From positions 62,001-126,000 of the forward strand of contig NZ_JAHWUS010000004.1 of assembly GCF_019455445.1 (NCBI RefSeq): a stretch of 64,000 nt of DNA, given 5' to 3'. Of this stretch, positions 8,158-17,126 are shown one piece after another (the stretch's first letter is position 1; each line of letters begins with the position of its first letter). The translations under genes and the position numbers were made by a program. The notes under the pieces were generated by a model. It ran no database searches. It saw only the letters and a list, made by a program, of their open reading frames with translations, and was not told the origin of the DNA. Source of the DNA: Pseudaquidulcibacter saccharophilus (GTDB taxonomy: Bacteria; Pseudomonadota; Alphaproteobacteria; Caulobacterales; Aquidulcibacteraceae).

Positions 8158-8791
8158 GCTGAAATTTACAAAGAATTTTAAAAACCTTAATTTGCAAATT
8201 GATGCAAAAATTCCTTCAATTGGAATTTGTACATTGCGTGGCTTTTCTGGTTCTGGGAAATCGACAATACTTAAATGTATAAGTGGAAAATTAAATCCTG
8301 ACAGCGGTACAATCAAACTTGAAAACACAACTTCGTTTGACGCTGAAAAAGGGATTAATCATGCACCGTATTTGCGGAATTTCGGTTTTGTGCATCAAGA
8401 TGGCTTATTATTCCCGAATTTAAATGTTTATGAAAATTTGCTGTTTGGTTACAAAAGGCGTGGTGGAAATAAATTCATTGAATTTGATGAAATTGTAGAA
8501 ATTTTGGGTATTTTGCCGCTTCTCAATCGTAATATAAAAAATCTTTCTGGGGGTGAAAAACAAAGAATAGCCTTAGGGCGGGCATTATTATCAAACCCTA
8601 AATTTTTGCTTTTAGATGAACCGCTCGCGGCCTTAGATGAAGCCAATAAAGCGCAGATTCTTGAGCTGATTTTAAAAATCCGCGATAAAGTTAGGATACC
8701 TATGCTTTATGTAACCCACAACCAAAGCGAAGCAGATTTAATCGCCACATCGCAAATGGCGATTGTGAATGGTGCAATGATTGCAGTATAA
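8150..8791 (+). CDS. modC: Molybdate ABC transporter ATPase, short form without TOBE domain
   Basis: The ATP-binding subunit driving molybdate import. Walker A is GFSGSGKST (about residue 34), the signature LSGGEKQRIALGRAL (about 133), Walker B FLLLDEPLAALD and the H-loop YVTHNQSEA. At 213 residues it ends soon after the nucleotide-binding domain. Typical ModC is about 350 residues, with a C-terminal TOBE/molbindin regulatory domain that is absent here. Together with the short ModE-like protein, this leaves the locus with no obvious intracellular molybdate-sensing domain. Confidence 0.93.
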   Translation: MLELKFTKNFKNLNLQIDAKIPSIGICTLRGFSGSGKSTILKCISGKLNPDSGTIKLENTTSFDAEKGINHAPYLRNFGFVHQDGLLFPNLNVYENLLFGYKRRGGNKFIEFDEIVEILGILPLLNRNIKNLSGGEKQRIALGRALLSNPKFLLLDEPLAALDEANKAQILELILKIRDKVRIPMLYVTHNQSEADLIATSQMAIVNGAMIAV

Positions 8792-8878
8792 ACCATAACT
8801 AGAATTCCCTTGAAAATTAGTTTAAAGGGCATTGTATGATTTTTTTTTGCCGCATATGAATGTGATTCATGTTTTTAA

Positions 8879-9242
8879 TCACTGAGGAAGTTTAGAATGT
8901 CTTCGAGTTATTGGTAATAATTTTATATTCCATGAATGTTTTCTATCGCGCGAGCGTTTATGTTTAACAACAAGGATTTTGCCGACTTTGGGATTTGGGG
9001 CGTTGGTTAACGTTACTACTTGAACAGCCAGCAAGATCACTTCATCCAATTCAAGGTTATTATAAATTGCGGTACTTTTGTGCGATCCCGACCTTTCATT
9101 AAGTAATTTTGCAAACGTGTTGTTTCATGCCAAATTACGTTTTGTTGGCCAATTTATTTATACTATCGCCTAAAACTACGCGGTTTAGATAATTTTTTAC
9201 AATTTCATTTAGTTCAGCTTTAGTTGCGTGAGGATAGGCATT
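8879..9242 (-). pseudogene. Decayed coding remnant of unknown family
   Basis: The 717 bases between modC and nrdD hold no intact gene. On the minus strand a 77-codon open stretch (8879-9109) contains LELDEVILLAVQVVTLTNAP and ILVVKHKRSRDRKHSWN. Another coding-like stretch in a different frame lies upstream (about 9110-9242, containing KAELNEIVKNYLNRVVLGD), separated by stops and a frame change. It looks like one broken gene, but I do not recognise the family. Confidence 0.3.
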
Positions 9243-9252
9243 ATTGACACTT

Positions 9253-9411
9253 GAGGCCGCATTTGCACGGGTATTTTGGGTATGGATTTTGTCAAATCAG
9301 TCCTCTTCTATCTATTTATTTGCCGCAACCTTATTAAGTTTCTCATTTATTTTAATGCTTCCAATTTATTTCCTAATTCTTACAAATGAGCGGTTTTCAA
9401 AAAAAGTTTAG
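9253..9411 (+). pseudogene. NnrS C-terminal remnant
   Basis: A 52-codon stretch ending in TAG translates to AAFARVFWVWIL, then a hydrophobic helix, then YFLILTNERF. This lines up with the end of the intact nnrS product (AAFARVFGAWALPNFA... HYFPILTTERY). Nothing upstream continues the reading frame. It is therefore the tail of a second, diverged nnrS whose body has been deleted. The location, just before the nrdD promoter, suggests local duplication followed by loss. Confidence 0.8.
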
Positions 9412-9425
9412 AAATTTTATAGAAA

Positions 9426-9439
9426 TTGATTTATGTCAA
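9426..9439 (+). promoter_or_regulatory. FNR/FixK-type box upstream of nrdD
   Basis: TTGATTTATGTCAA fits TTGAT-N4-[AG]TCAA. Its centre is about 41 bases upstream of a start expected near 9473, judged from TATATA at 9461-9466. This is the activating position and matches the need for an oxygen-sensitive ribonucleotide reductase only under anoxia. Confidence 0.85.
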
Positions 9440-9454
9440 TAATTATTTAGCGAA

Positions 9455-9501
9455 TCACAATATATAGTGGTGATACTAAAACTAAACCCCATATATAGTG
9501 A
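9455..9501 (+). promoter_or_regulatory. Tandem NrdR boxes of nrdD
   Basis: Two 16-base sites, TCACAATATATAGTGG (9455-9470) and ACCCCATATATAGTGA (9486-9501), match the NrdR consensus (ACAC-W-ATATAT-W-GTGT form). They are exactly 31 bases apart, about three helical turns, as in known NrdR operators. The first covers the -10 region. NrdR would repress when dATP is ample. The second box lies between a possible GTG start at 9467 and the ATG at 9509, which supports the ATG as the true start. Confidence 0.85.
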
Positions 9502-9508
9502 GTTCACA

Positions 9509-11440
9509 ATGTTAAAAAACCAAGCAATTGAATTTAAAACTAGCTCAAATTCAACCAAAATTGATTGTAACGAAGCGATTTCTGAATATATTTTTCGGTC
9601 AGATTGGCGTGTCAATGCCAATGCAAATTCAGATTATTCGAACGCTGGCCTCATAAATAATTGCGCAGGTAAAATAATTGCAAATTATTGGCTAGATAAA
9701 ATTTATAATCAAAAAGAAGGTCAAGCACATAGGGAAGGCGATATTCATATCCATGACCTTGATTGCCTAACTGGTTATTGCGCAGGATGGAGTTTAAGAA
9801 TTCTCCTAAATGAGGGGTTTAATGGCGTGCAGGGCAAGGTTGCAAGTTCACCGCCAAAACACTTTCGTGAAGCCTTGGGGCAAATCGCCAACTTTTTGGG
9901 GATTTTGCAATCAGAATGGGCGGGCGCGCAGGCGTTTAGCTCATTTGATACATATCTAGCGCCATATATATTCAAGGATAATTTGAGCTCTCGTGAAGTT
10001 AAGAAAGCGCTTCGGCAATTTATATATAATTTGAACGTTCCCGCTCGATGGGGACAAAGCCCATTTACTAATATTACTTTTGATATTGATGTTCCGCCAG
10101 ATCTTGCCATTCAAGCACCCACAATAAATTATAATCATTTTTTCGGTGAAGACATTTCTGATGAGCTAAAAAATAGAATTAGGCAAAGAGGAATTAATAA
10201 TCCTGAAGACCTAACTTACGCAGATTTCAAACCTGAAATGGAAATGTTGGTTATAGCATTTTATGAAATAATGACACAAGGTGATGCCAATGGCCAACCT
10301 TTTACTTTCCCAATTCCAACCGTTAATATAATGGAGAATTTCAATTGGGGTTCAAAAGTTACGAAGGCTATTTTTGATAATACAGCGAAAATCGGAAGTT
10401 CATATTTTCAAAATTTCATTGGCAGCCAATATTTATCTGATGAAAATGGCACAAGAATAAAAAATCCTAACGCATATGAACCCCATGCAGTTCGTTCCAT
10501 GTGTTGTCGGTTGCAACTTGATTTACGAGAATTATTGAAGCGCGGAAATGGCCTGTTTGGCTCAGCAGAAATGACAGGTTCCATTGGAGTTGTAACCCTC
10601 AATCTTGCAAGGCTTGGTTATAAATTCAAAGGTGACATGAATGGTCTAAAAAACCAAATTATTGAATTAATGCAAATCGCTAAATCCACTTTGGAGAAGA
10701 AGCGCATTTTTATTCAAGAAATGTATGATCAAGGTCTCTATCCATATACAAGGCGATATTTACGAAATTTCAACAACCATTTTTCCACAATTGGGATTAA
10801 TGGAATGAATGAATTATTACGCAATTTTAGCAACGATGAAATCAACGTATCAATGCCTGCAGGAATTAAAATTGCGCAAGACATTTTAGATTTAATGCGT
10901 GATGAACTTAGAAAGTTTCAGGAACAAACTGGGCATCTTTATAACCTTGAAGCAACCCCAGCAGAGGGGACAACATACAGGTTTGCAAAAGAAGACAAAA
11001 AGCGATTTCCCGACATTTTGCAAGCCGGTGAGGCGGCAAATATATATTATACTAATTCAAGCCAGCTTCCTGTAAATCATACAGAAGATCCGTTCGAAGC
11101 CTTGCAGTTGCAAGACAATTTGCAGACTAAATATACTGGTGGAACGGTATTGCATTTATATATGAGTGAGAAAATTTCTTCAGGTGAAGCATGTAAGCAG
11201 CTTGTTAAAACGGTCATCGAAAACTTTAAATTGCCCTACATTACAATAACCCCAGTGTTTTCAGTATGCCCAACCCATGGATACATTAAAGGAGAAAAAG
11301 CACATTGCCCAAAATGTGGCGAAGAGACAAAAGTTTGGACAAGAGTTATGGGGTATCACAGGCCAGTTTCAAGTTTTAATCTTGGCAAAAAAGGTGAGCA
11401 TAATGAGCGTAAGCATTATGTCGAGCCAAATTCAAACTAG
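9509..11440 (+). CDS. nrdD: Anaerobic (class III) ribonucleoside-triphosphate reductase
   Basis: NrdD reduces ribonucleoside triphosphates to deoxy forms using an oxygen-labile glycyl radical. The protein is about 643 residues. Visible are HREGDIHIHDLDCLTGYCAGW (about 75-95), the Cys-bearing MCCRLQLDLREL region, and the C-terminal zinc site (CPTHG... CPKC). The radical-bearing end RVMGYHRPVSSFNLGKKGE has the Gly in the FNLGK context. No ATP-cone is recognisable at the N-terminus, so overall allosteric control may be lacking or different. The activase gene follows directly. FNR and NrdR sites sit in its promoter. Confidence 0.95.
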   Translation: MLKNQAIEFKTSSNSTKIDCNEAISEYIFRSDWRVNANANSDYSNAGLINNCAGKIIANYWLDKIYNQKEGQAHREGDIHIHDLDCLTGYCAGWSLRILLNEGFNGVQGKVASSPPKHFREALGQIANFLGILQSEWAGAQAFSSFDTYLAPYIFKDNLSSREVKKALRQFIYNLNVPARWGQSPFTNITFDIDVPPDLAIQAPTINYNHFFGEDISDELKNRIRQRGINNPEDLTYADFKPEMEMLVIAFYEIMTQGDANGQPFTFPIPTVNIMENFNWGSKVTKAIFDNTAKIGSSYFQNFIGSQYLSDENGTRIKNPNAYEPHAVRSMCCRLQLDLRELLKRGNGLFGSAEMTGSIGVVTLNLARLGYKFKGDMNGLKNQIIELMQIAKSTLEKKRIFIQEMYDQGLYPYTRRYLRNFNNHFSTIGINGMNELLRNFSNDEINVSMPAGIKIAQDILDLMRDELRKFQEQTGHLYNLEATPAEGTTYRFAKEDKKRFPDILQAGEAANIYYTNSSQLPVNHTEDPFEALQLQDNLQTKYTGGTVLHLYMSEKISSGEACKQLVKTVIENFKLPYITITPVFSVCPTHGYIKGEKAHCPKCGEETKVWTRVMGYHRPVSSFNLGKKGEHNERKHYVEPNSN

Positions 11441-11442
11441 GG

Positions 11443-12090
11443 TTGAAAACTTTGGTGCAAAAGTCATTAAAATTACCAATAGCTAGCATTACGCCTATTA
11501 CTTTTCAAGATTTTCCAGATCACATTGCGGCGATTATCTGGTTTATGGGTTGTAATATGCGTTGCTCTTACTGCCATAATCCTGATCTGGTTTTGGGAAA
11601 ATATAGACCTCTTAGATTCGAAGATGTCGTCAGTTTCTTAAATTCACGTTCAAAATTGCTTCAAGGAATAGTTCTCTCAGGTGGTGAATGCACGCTTGCC
11701 AAAGATTTTATTGCCTTTGCTTCCTTGATTAAGGAACTTGGCTTTAAAGTGAAGATAGACACAAATGGGTCTAACCCTCAGGTTGTGAGAGAAGCCATTT
11801 CATTAAACTTGGTCGATTATGTCGCAATCGATTTTAAAGCACCCAATCACAAATTTGAGGCGGTCACCAAATTAAACTCTTTTGATAAGTTTGTCGAAAG
11901 TTTAGATATTTTGATTTCTTCGGATATTGACTTTGAAGTTCGAACAACTGTTGACCCAAATCAATTGCTTGTTTCTGACATCGTGGAAATGCAGAATTTC
12001 CTGAAAGATAGAGCTATTTTTAATCCTCTTATTTTACAAAATTTTATTGGCGGTAACACGCTAAGTGACGTTTTGGGCGGGAGGCGATAA
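11443..12090 (+). CDS. nrdG: Anaerobic ribonucleotide reductase activating protein (radical SAM)
   Basis: A radical-SAM activase of about 215 residues that generates the glycyl radical on NrdD. The cluster motif is CNMRCSYC (CX3CX2C, about residues 38-45), followed by HNPDLVLG, the SAM-binding LSGGECTL, and DTNGS. These fit the NrdG/pyruvate-formate-lyase-activase type with the short CX3CX2C core. It begins two bases after the nrdD stop with TTG 11443. The start is uncertain because GTG 11455 is also possible and neither has a convincing ribosome site. Placement makes NrdD the clear partner. Confidence 0.92.
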   Translation: MKTLVQKSLKLPIASITPITFQDFPDHIAAIIWFMGCNMRCSYCHNPDLVLGKYRPLRFEDVVSFLNSRSKLLQGIVLSGGECTLAKDFIAFASLIKELGFKVKIDTNGSNPQVVREAISLNLVDYVAIDFKAPNHKFEAVTKLNSFDKFVESLDILISSDIDFEVRTTVDPNQLLVSDIVEMQNFLKDRAIFNPLILQNFIGGNTLSDVLGGRR

Positions 12091-12306
12091 AAGAAATAAC
12101 CCAGATAAGCAATAATCTTATGTCTAAGTATCAGAATTTAATTTTTTATTCACCAAATCACATTGAAATTCTCCCAAGTTTGAACTGAATTAATAATGGC
12201 AATAATTCATTATTGAACTATGCTTAGGCGCACTTATGGGCTCACTAACTTTATAAATGAAACTATATCACAATAAAAACAAGTGGTTGCTTAAAGTATA
12301 ATCCGT

Positions 12307-12351
12307 CTCATAACCTGAAGGCCGCAGGTTCAAATCCTGCCCCCGCACCCA
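12307..12351 (+). repeat. tRNA-fMet 3'-end fragment, copy 1 (putative att site)
   Basis: Forty-five bases starting in the anticodon loop (CTCATAA) and continuing through the 3' anticodon strand (CCTGA), variable loop, T-arm (GCAGG-TTCAAAT-CCTGC) and acceptor 3' strand (CCCCGCA) to CCCA. The 5' half of a tRNA is absent. The sequence is shared with copies at 31857, 40221 and 54383. The TAATCCG just before it also resembles the flank of copy 4. It marks the right end of the anaerobic block. The rest of 12091-12528 shows nothing recognisable. Confidence 0.88.
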
Positions 12352-12528
12352 AATATCCACATAATTACAATTACTTAACATAACGCCCCAAATATGGGCT
12401 TATTACGTGCGTAATACATAAATCTGAAATTATGCATTCTTTAATTATTTGCATTAAAAAATCTGTTTGTCCTAGGTCGTTTTCGTATGGTAACCCGATC
12501 CTTTTTGAATAATTTTTACAGTATCAGC

Positions 12529-14244
12529 TTAATTCTCACTCAGCTTTTTTGCGTCATACACAATTTTTCCATCAATAATAGTTAAGACCGACGATACTTT
12601 TGGTAATTCAGGTGGCGCAATGGTTAGTATGTCATCTGACAAAACTGCCAAATCAGCTAATTTACCAACGCTAAGCGTTCCTTTTACAGCTTCTTGATAT
12701 TCTGCAAATGCAGATTGTTTTGTATATGCCAATAATGCTTGTTCACGACTTATGGCTTCTTCTGGATTATCAGGGTGAACGCTTGCCAATAATATTCCAA
12801 TATATGGGTTAAGAGGGCCGTCAGAACCCAAGACTACGGGTATTCCTTTATCAATTAGCGATTTCAAAGGCTGTGCTTTGCTGTCTTGAATATTTTTTGC
12901 TATAATTGCCCCTTTTTCTGCCGATACCTCTGATATATCGAGGTGGGTTGCTTGTTGAGAGACTATAATGCCATTTGCCTTTATGCGGTCTAATAAATCT
13001 GGTGTGATACCATCACCATGTTCAAATCTAACCCTGCGACCTGCCCATATTTTTGGGCCACCAGTCTTGTCCATAGCATCCAAAACTGCAATCGCCCCAG
13101 GTCTGCCAAAAATGTGGAATTGGATTTGATAATTATTCTCTAGTGAATCTTGTAATAATTTCTCAATTTGCTTGCTATTAAATAATATTGGTAAATTGGT
13201 AACTGTATAGGGACCATCATCTTTACCAAATAGGGTTTTTGCATCTTCACGCGGTGTAAGACTGCCTTCAAATACTACGCCATCAATTATCCACTTTGTG
13301 CCATTTGTCCTGATTAAAGGGTTTTTGGATGATGGTGTTACTTGATCAGTATTTAAATCAAAACCATCTTTTGTTGTATGATTCATACGTGTTACACGAA
13401 CCCTAATCGGCGTTTGTGACTTTTCTAATAATTCAATACTACGCGTCACGCTCATGTCGCTTGGCATATCCTGAATGGTTGTTATGCCAAACGATATTGC
13501 CTGATTAAGTTGTATTTTTAAGGCACGGACCGAATCGTCTTCTGATGTTACAGCCGCAAAATGTGTGTTTAATTCAGAAGTAACAGCATATTCACGTAAT
13601 ATTCCGTTTAATTTACCGTTGGCATCACGTTCAAACTTGCCACCAATTGGATCTGGCGTTTTTTCATCAAATCCTAATTTTGCCAGTGCGGCTGAATTTA
13701 AAATAGCGGAATGACCATCAAACATCAAAATAATCAAAGGGTGATTTGGTGCGATTTTATCAAGTGATTGACGATTAATGTTGGTATCATAAAAAATCTT
13801 GGGACCCATCGTGCCAAAAATAAAGGATACTTTATCTTTTAAGGCAGTAGCTTTATTTATTTCTTTCGCAACTTCTTCCCAAGATGGATCGAAAGTTGGC
13901 GTTTCAAGGAAGTATGTTGATTTAGGCCACACAGACAAATGCACATGGGCATCATTAATTCCAGGTATTACTAAGTGTCCTTTTAGGTCATAAGATTTCG
14001 TATTAGACGATGCAAATTTTTTAATATCATTATCAAGTCCAACCGCAGAAATTATATTGCCAGAGATGGCAATTGCAGTCGCATTTTTTACTTCATCACC
14101 GGTGAATATTTTGCCATTGAAGAGGATAATGTCCGGCGTAATTTCATCCGCTTTCGCATTATTACAAATAGCAATAAATGCCATAGTCATAAGGCCGGTA
14201 AATATAAAATTTCGAAAGTGCTTATTGCTAAGTTTTAGAGCCAT
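12529..14244 (-). CDS. Secreted amidohydrolase, YtcJ-like family 3
   Basis: A metal-dependent amidohydrolase of about 571 residues with an N-terminal signal segment (FIFTGLMTMAFIAICNNAKA). The TIM-barrel metal motif is INDAHVHLS (about residue 95). Later metal-site pieces are IQFHIFGRPGA, VRFEHGDG and LGSDGPLNPY (about 475), and the C-terminal beta domain is KLADLAVLSDDIL. Members hydrolyse N-acyl or amide bonds of poorly known substrates. ATG 14244 follows GGGGAA; the longer frame starts at TTG without support. It stands alone next to the first tRNA-end repeat, so it is the leftmost gene of block 2. Confidence 0.88.
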   Translation of the reverse strand: MALKLSNKHFRNFIFTGLMTMAFIAICNNAKADEITPDIILFNGKIFTGDEVKNATAIAISGNIISAVGLDNDIKKFASSNTKSYDLKGHLVIPGINDAHVHLSVWPKSTYFLETPTFDPSWEEVAKEINKATALKDKVSFIFGTMGPKIFYDTNINRQSLDKIAPNHPLIILMFDGHSAILNSAALAKLGFDEKTPDPIGGKFERDANGKLNGILREYAVTSELNTHFAAVTSEDDSVRALKIQLNQAISFGITTIQDMPSDMSVTRSIELLEKSQTPIRVRVTRMNHTTKDGFDLNTDQVTPSSKNPLIRTNGTKWIIDGVVFEGSLTPREDAKTLFGKDDGPYTVTNLPILFNSKQIEKLLQDSLENNYQIQFHIFGRPGAIAVLDAMDKTGGPKIWAGRRVRFEHGDGITPDLLDRIKANGIIVSQQATHLDISEVSAEKGAIIAKNIQDSKAQPLKSLIDKGIPVVLGSDGPLNPYIGILLASVHPDNPEEAISREQALLAYTKQSAFAEYQEAVKGTLSVGKLADLAVLSDDILTIAPPELPKVSSVLTIIDGKIVYDAKKLSEN

Positions 14245-14390
14245 AAAAATTCCCCGCAAGTTGGTGTTGTTTTATATTTAGGTTATATATTTTTTGAATT
14301 ACAAGTGTTTTTTGATATCTGAAATAATTATTCATGGGGCGTATCTTACTACATATCTGTATGTTATCTATGGCCGCCTCATAATTGAAA

Positions 14391-17021
14391 TTAGAATTCA
14401 CCAGCTATACCAATTCGAGCGCCAGAATTTCCAGAACCTGCTGTTGAATAACCAAATGTAACGGCTAAATTAGTTGGCGCATTAATTCGGTGTGCAAATG
14501 ATGCGGAAAATGCGCCTTCGCTTTTATAGCTTCCGAAATTTACGCTATAAGTTGTTTTACCAGGCGCAGAGGGCATTGGGGCGGGTGCCATTGCCATTGC
14601 CATTGCAATGCCTTGGCGCGCTTCATTGCGATTTTCACCCAATACTTTATTCAAATTTGATACATCAGTTTGTAAATTTGAAATTTGATTTGCATAACTT
14701 GCGCTTGCTACTTGCAAACTATTAATCTGGCTTGTGTGTGTTGCAATAGCTTGATTTTGAGTTACGTCCGAAGCCTGTAATGCTGTAATCTGATTTGTAT
14801 GCGCCACAAGCGTTTGACTTTGTGTAACGTTAGATGATTGTAAAGCAGAAATTTGATTAGAATGATTAGTCAAAACCACATCTTGGGCGGCATCTTTTTC
14901 CTGAATGGTTGCTATTTGTGCACTATGTATATTTAGTTGATTGTTCTGATTTGTATCTGATGTTTGTAGTGTGTTTATTGCCGCGCTATTATCAGTACCT
15001 ACGCCTCCTGAAGCATTTGACAATGAATCTATTTGCGTTTGTTGCGTTGTATTAACTGTTTCGAGTGATGCGATACGCGCTTCATGGCTATTTAAATTGC
15101 TAATCACCATGGCGTAATTGGCATTCAAAGCATCTATCTGTGGCTGATAATTAACGCCACCAAATGCACCAATCCCTGCAAGGGCGTTGTTTAATTGTCG
15201 TAGATTAACGGCATCAGTATCTTGAGTGCCGTCAGCAAGGCTAGTTAATTGACGTAAAAATGACCCTTCGCCTATGCCGTTACCACGCCCAATTGAAACC
15301 GCATATTGGCGATCAGTATATGAATTTGCACCCAACGCAATAGAATTAAAAGCCGAAGCTGCCGCATTATCACCGATTGCAATCGCTTTGTCGGAATTGG
15401 TATTGGCAGTAGATCCAATTGCAATAGACGAACTATTATTTGCCTTTGCGCCGGAACCCAATGCCAAAGAGTCAATGTATCCACGTGCATAAGCATTATT
15501 GCCAATTGCAATTCCTTGAATAGATGATGCTTCAGATTGAAAGCCATAAGCAGAGCTGTATTCACCACCAGCAAAACTACCCTGTCCTGTTGCAGTAGAT
15601 CCAATGCCACTTGCAGAAGCCTGCATACCCAATGCCGTTGCGCCCCCTGCACTTGAATTTGATAAGTAACCTAATGAAATAGAGTTTTGCCCCGATGCAT
15701 TGGCTTCTTCACCAAAGGCGCTTGCGCCATTCGCTAATGCATTCGCCTTAGTGCCAATCGCAGTGGTATTATCAAACAGGGTGGTTATGCCGTTTACAAT
15801 ATCAAATAAATAACCTGCATTAGCATAATTCCCTAATGCCACTGAATTAGTTCCTCCTGCATTTGTAAAGTAACCAATGGCATTATTATCTATACCATAT
15901 GCGTGAACCGAAGAACCAATTGCCAAGGAATTGTCTAAATCTGCAACTGAAAATGAACCAATGGAGGTTGAATTTACGCCTAAAGCATTAGAGCTGTAAC
16001 CAAGCGCCAAACTATAATTAAATTGGGCAGTGGCATTACTTCCGAAAACTGTAGCGCCAAGCCCAAATAACGTAGTCGTATTTGTTGGCGCGTCATAAAC
16101 ATAGCTACCTGCCTTTGCGCCAGATCCAATTGCAGTACTATTGTCATAATAGGCTTTAGCATCATTACCAAAAGATATTGCGCCTCTTGAATTTGATAAG
16201 GCATGGTTTCCAAACGCAATTGCATTTATTCCAATTGCGTTTGAAGCACCGATTGCGATTGTAAAATCACCATTCGCGGTTGTTCCGCTGCCAATAGCCA
16301 GTGCAGAATCGCCAGTTGCGTTTGAATAATTTCCAAAAACATTTGACCATGCACTATTGGCATTAGAGTTTGCGCCAAATACATTGGAATTATATCCAAA
16401 TGCCTTAGAGCTTGCCCCAAATACACTTGCAAAATCAGCGTTTGCTATCGATTTATCGCCCATTGCGATTGATGAAGATCCCATTGCTGCTGAGTTTGTG
16501 CCAATGGAAGTTGAAAAACTTCCGTAGGCCCAAGAACCATAGCCAAGCGCAATTGAATCCGCACTCCTAGCTGAGGCCATGCCACCAATTGCAATTGAAT
16601 TCATGCCTGATGCATCTGAAAACGTGCCAAAAGCACTAGAATTCTGGCCAGATGCACTAGAATTTTTACCGGCAGCTATTGAGTATGTGCCGTTTGCAGA
16701 TGAAAACTGCCCTACCGCAGTCGAACCTTCGGCATACGCATGCGATTGTTGGCCAATTGCCGTAGATTTTTCACCTGTCGCTTCTGTACCATCACCGATG
16801 GCCGTTGAACTTAGACCGGTTGCATGTGCCGCAGACCCTAAAGCGGTTGAATTATCACCCGTAGCTTGTGAACCATTTCCGACAGCAGTATCTGAACCAT
16901 GGGTTGCCGTACCACCTGCAATAGCGACTTGTGCATTTGCGGAATTAATATCTGCATTCATTGCAATTAATAATGCGGGAATGGAAATTTTTAATATATG
17001 AAACGCCGATTTTTTAGTCAT
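14391..17021 (-). CDS. YadA-like trimeric autotransporter adhesin
   Basis: An 876-residue surface adhesin. A signal region (about 1-30, ending SANAQ) leads into a long head of 14-residue YadA/Hia left-handed repeats (NSTALGSAAHATGLS, AIGDGTEATGEKST and many more, to about residue 600). A neck (TDAVNLRQLN, about 610) and a coiled-coil stalk made of 21-residue units (about 644-768) follow. The C-terminal YadA anchor (about 800-876: YSVNFGSYKSEGAFSASFAHR... NLAVTFGYSTAG... GIAGEF) forms the trimeric barrel. The start is backed by AAGGATGA upstream. It is divergent from an AraC regulator that could control it. Confidence 0.95.
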   Translation of the reverse strand: MTKKSAFHILKISIPALLIAMNADINSANAQVAIAGGTATHGSDTAVGNGSQATGDNSTALGSAAHATGLSSTAIGDGTEATGEKSTAIGQQSHAYAEGSTAVGQFSSANGTYSIAAGKNSSASGQNSSAFGTFSDASGMNSIAIGGMASARSADSIALGYGSWAYGSFSTSIGTNSAAMGSSSIAMGDKSIANADFASVFGASSKAFGYNSNVFGANSNANSAWSNVFGNYSNATGDSALAIGSGTTANGDFTIAIGASNAIGINAIAFGNHALSNSRGAISFGNDAKAYYDNSTAIGSGAKAGSYVYDAPTNTTTLFGLGATVFGSNATAQFNYSLALGYSSNALGVNSTSIGSFSVADLDNSLAIGSSVHAYGIDNNAIGYFTNAGGTNSVALGNYANAGYLFDIVNGITTLFDNTTAIGTKANALANGASAFGEEANASGQNSISLGYLSNSSAGGATALGMQASASGIGSTATGQGSFAGGEYSSAYGFQSEASSIQGIAIGNNAYARGYIDSLALGSGAKANNSSSIAIGSTANTNSDKAIAIGDNAAASAFNSIALGANSYTDRQYAVSIGRGNGIGEGSFLRQLTSLADGTQDTDAVNLRQLNNALAGIGAFGGVNYQPQIDALNANYAMVISNLNSHEARIASLETVNTTQQTQIDSLSNASGGVGTDNSAAINTLQTSDTNQNNQLNIHSAQIATIQEKDAAQDVVLTNHSNQISALQSSNVTQSQTLVAHTNQITALQASDVTQNQAIATHTSQINSLQVASASYANQISNLQTDVSNLNKVLGENRNEARQGIAMAMAMAPAPMPSAPGKTTYSVNFGSYKSEGAFSASFAHRINAPTNLAVTFGYSTAGSGNSGARIGIAGEF

Positions 17022-17126
17022 TGCTTATGTCATCCTTTAAATTAATGGATGTTGCATAGTAAATGACAGAATCTTGTTCCATTGCCGATTGCGCAATGCT
17101 ATTGCATATTTGTTATTGGGATAAAC

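Noticed and set aside
8800-8832. Hairpin after modC as a terminator
   Set aside because: The stem (CCCTT / AAGGG) is only five pairs with a long AT loop; too weak to call.
9467-9508. GTG 9467 as the nrdD start, giving 14 more residues
   Set aside because: It lies within the first NrdR box at the predicted promoter -10, and the second box lies downstream of it. ATG 9509 is the better start.
14391-17021. Repetitive DNA that could be taken for a CRISPR array
   Set aside because: The periodicity is protein-coding (14- and 21-residue adhesin repeats) in one long open frame, with no identical repeats separated by unique spacers.
17082-17126. Fifteen-residue N-terminal extension of the AraC regulator
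   Set aside because: The extra residues are Cys-rich and unlike the family; ATG 17127 gives the usual start.
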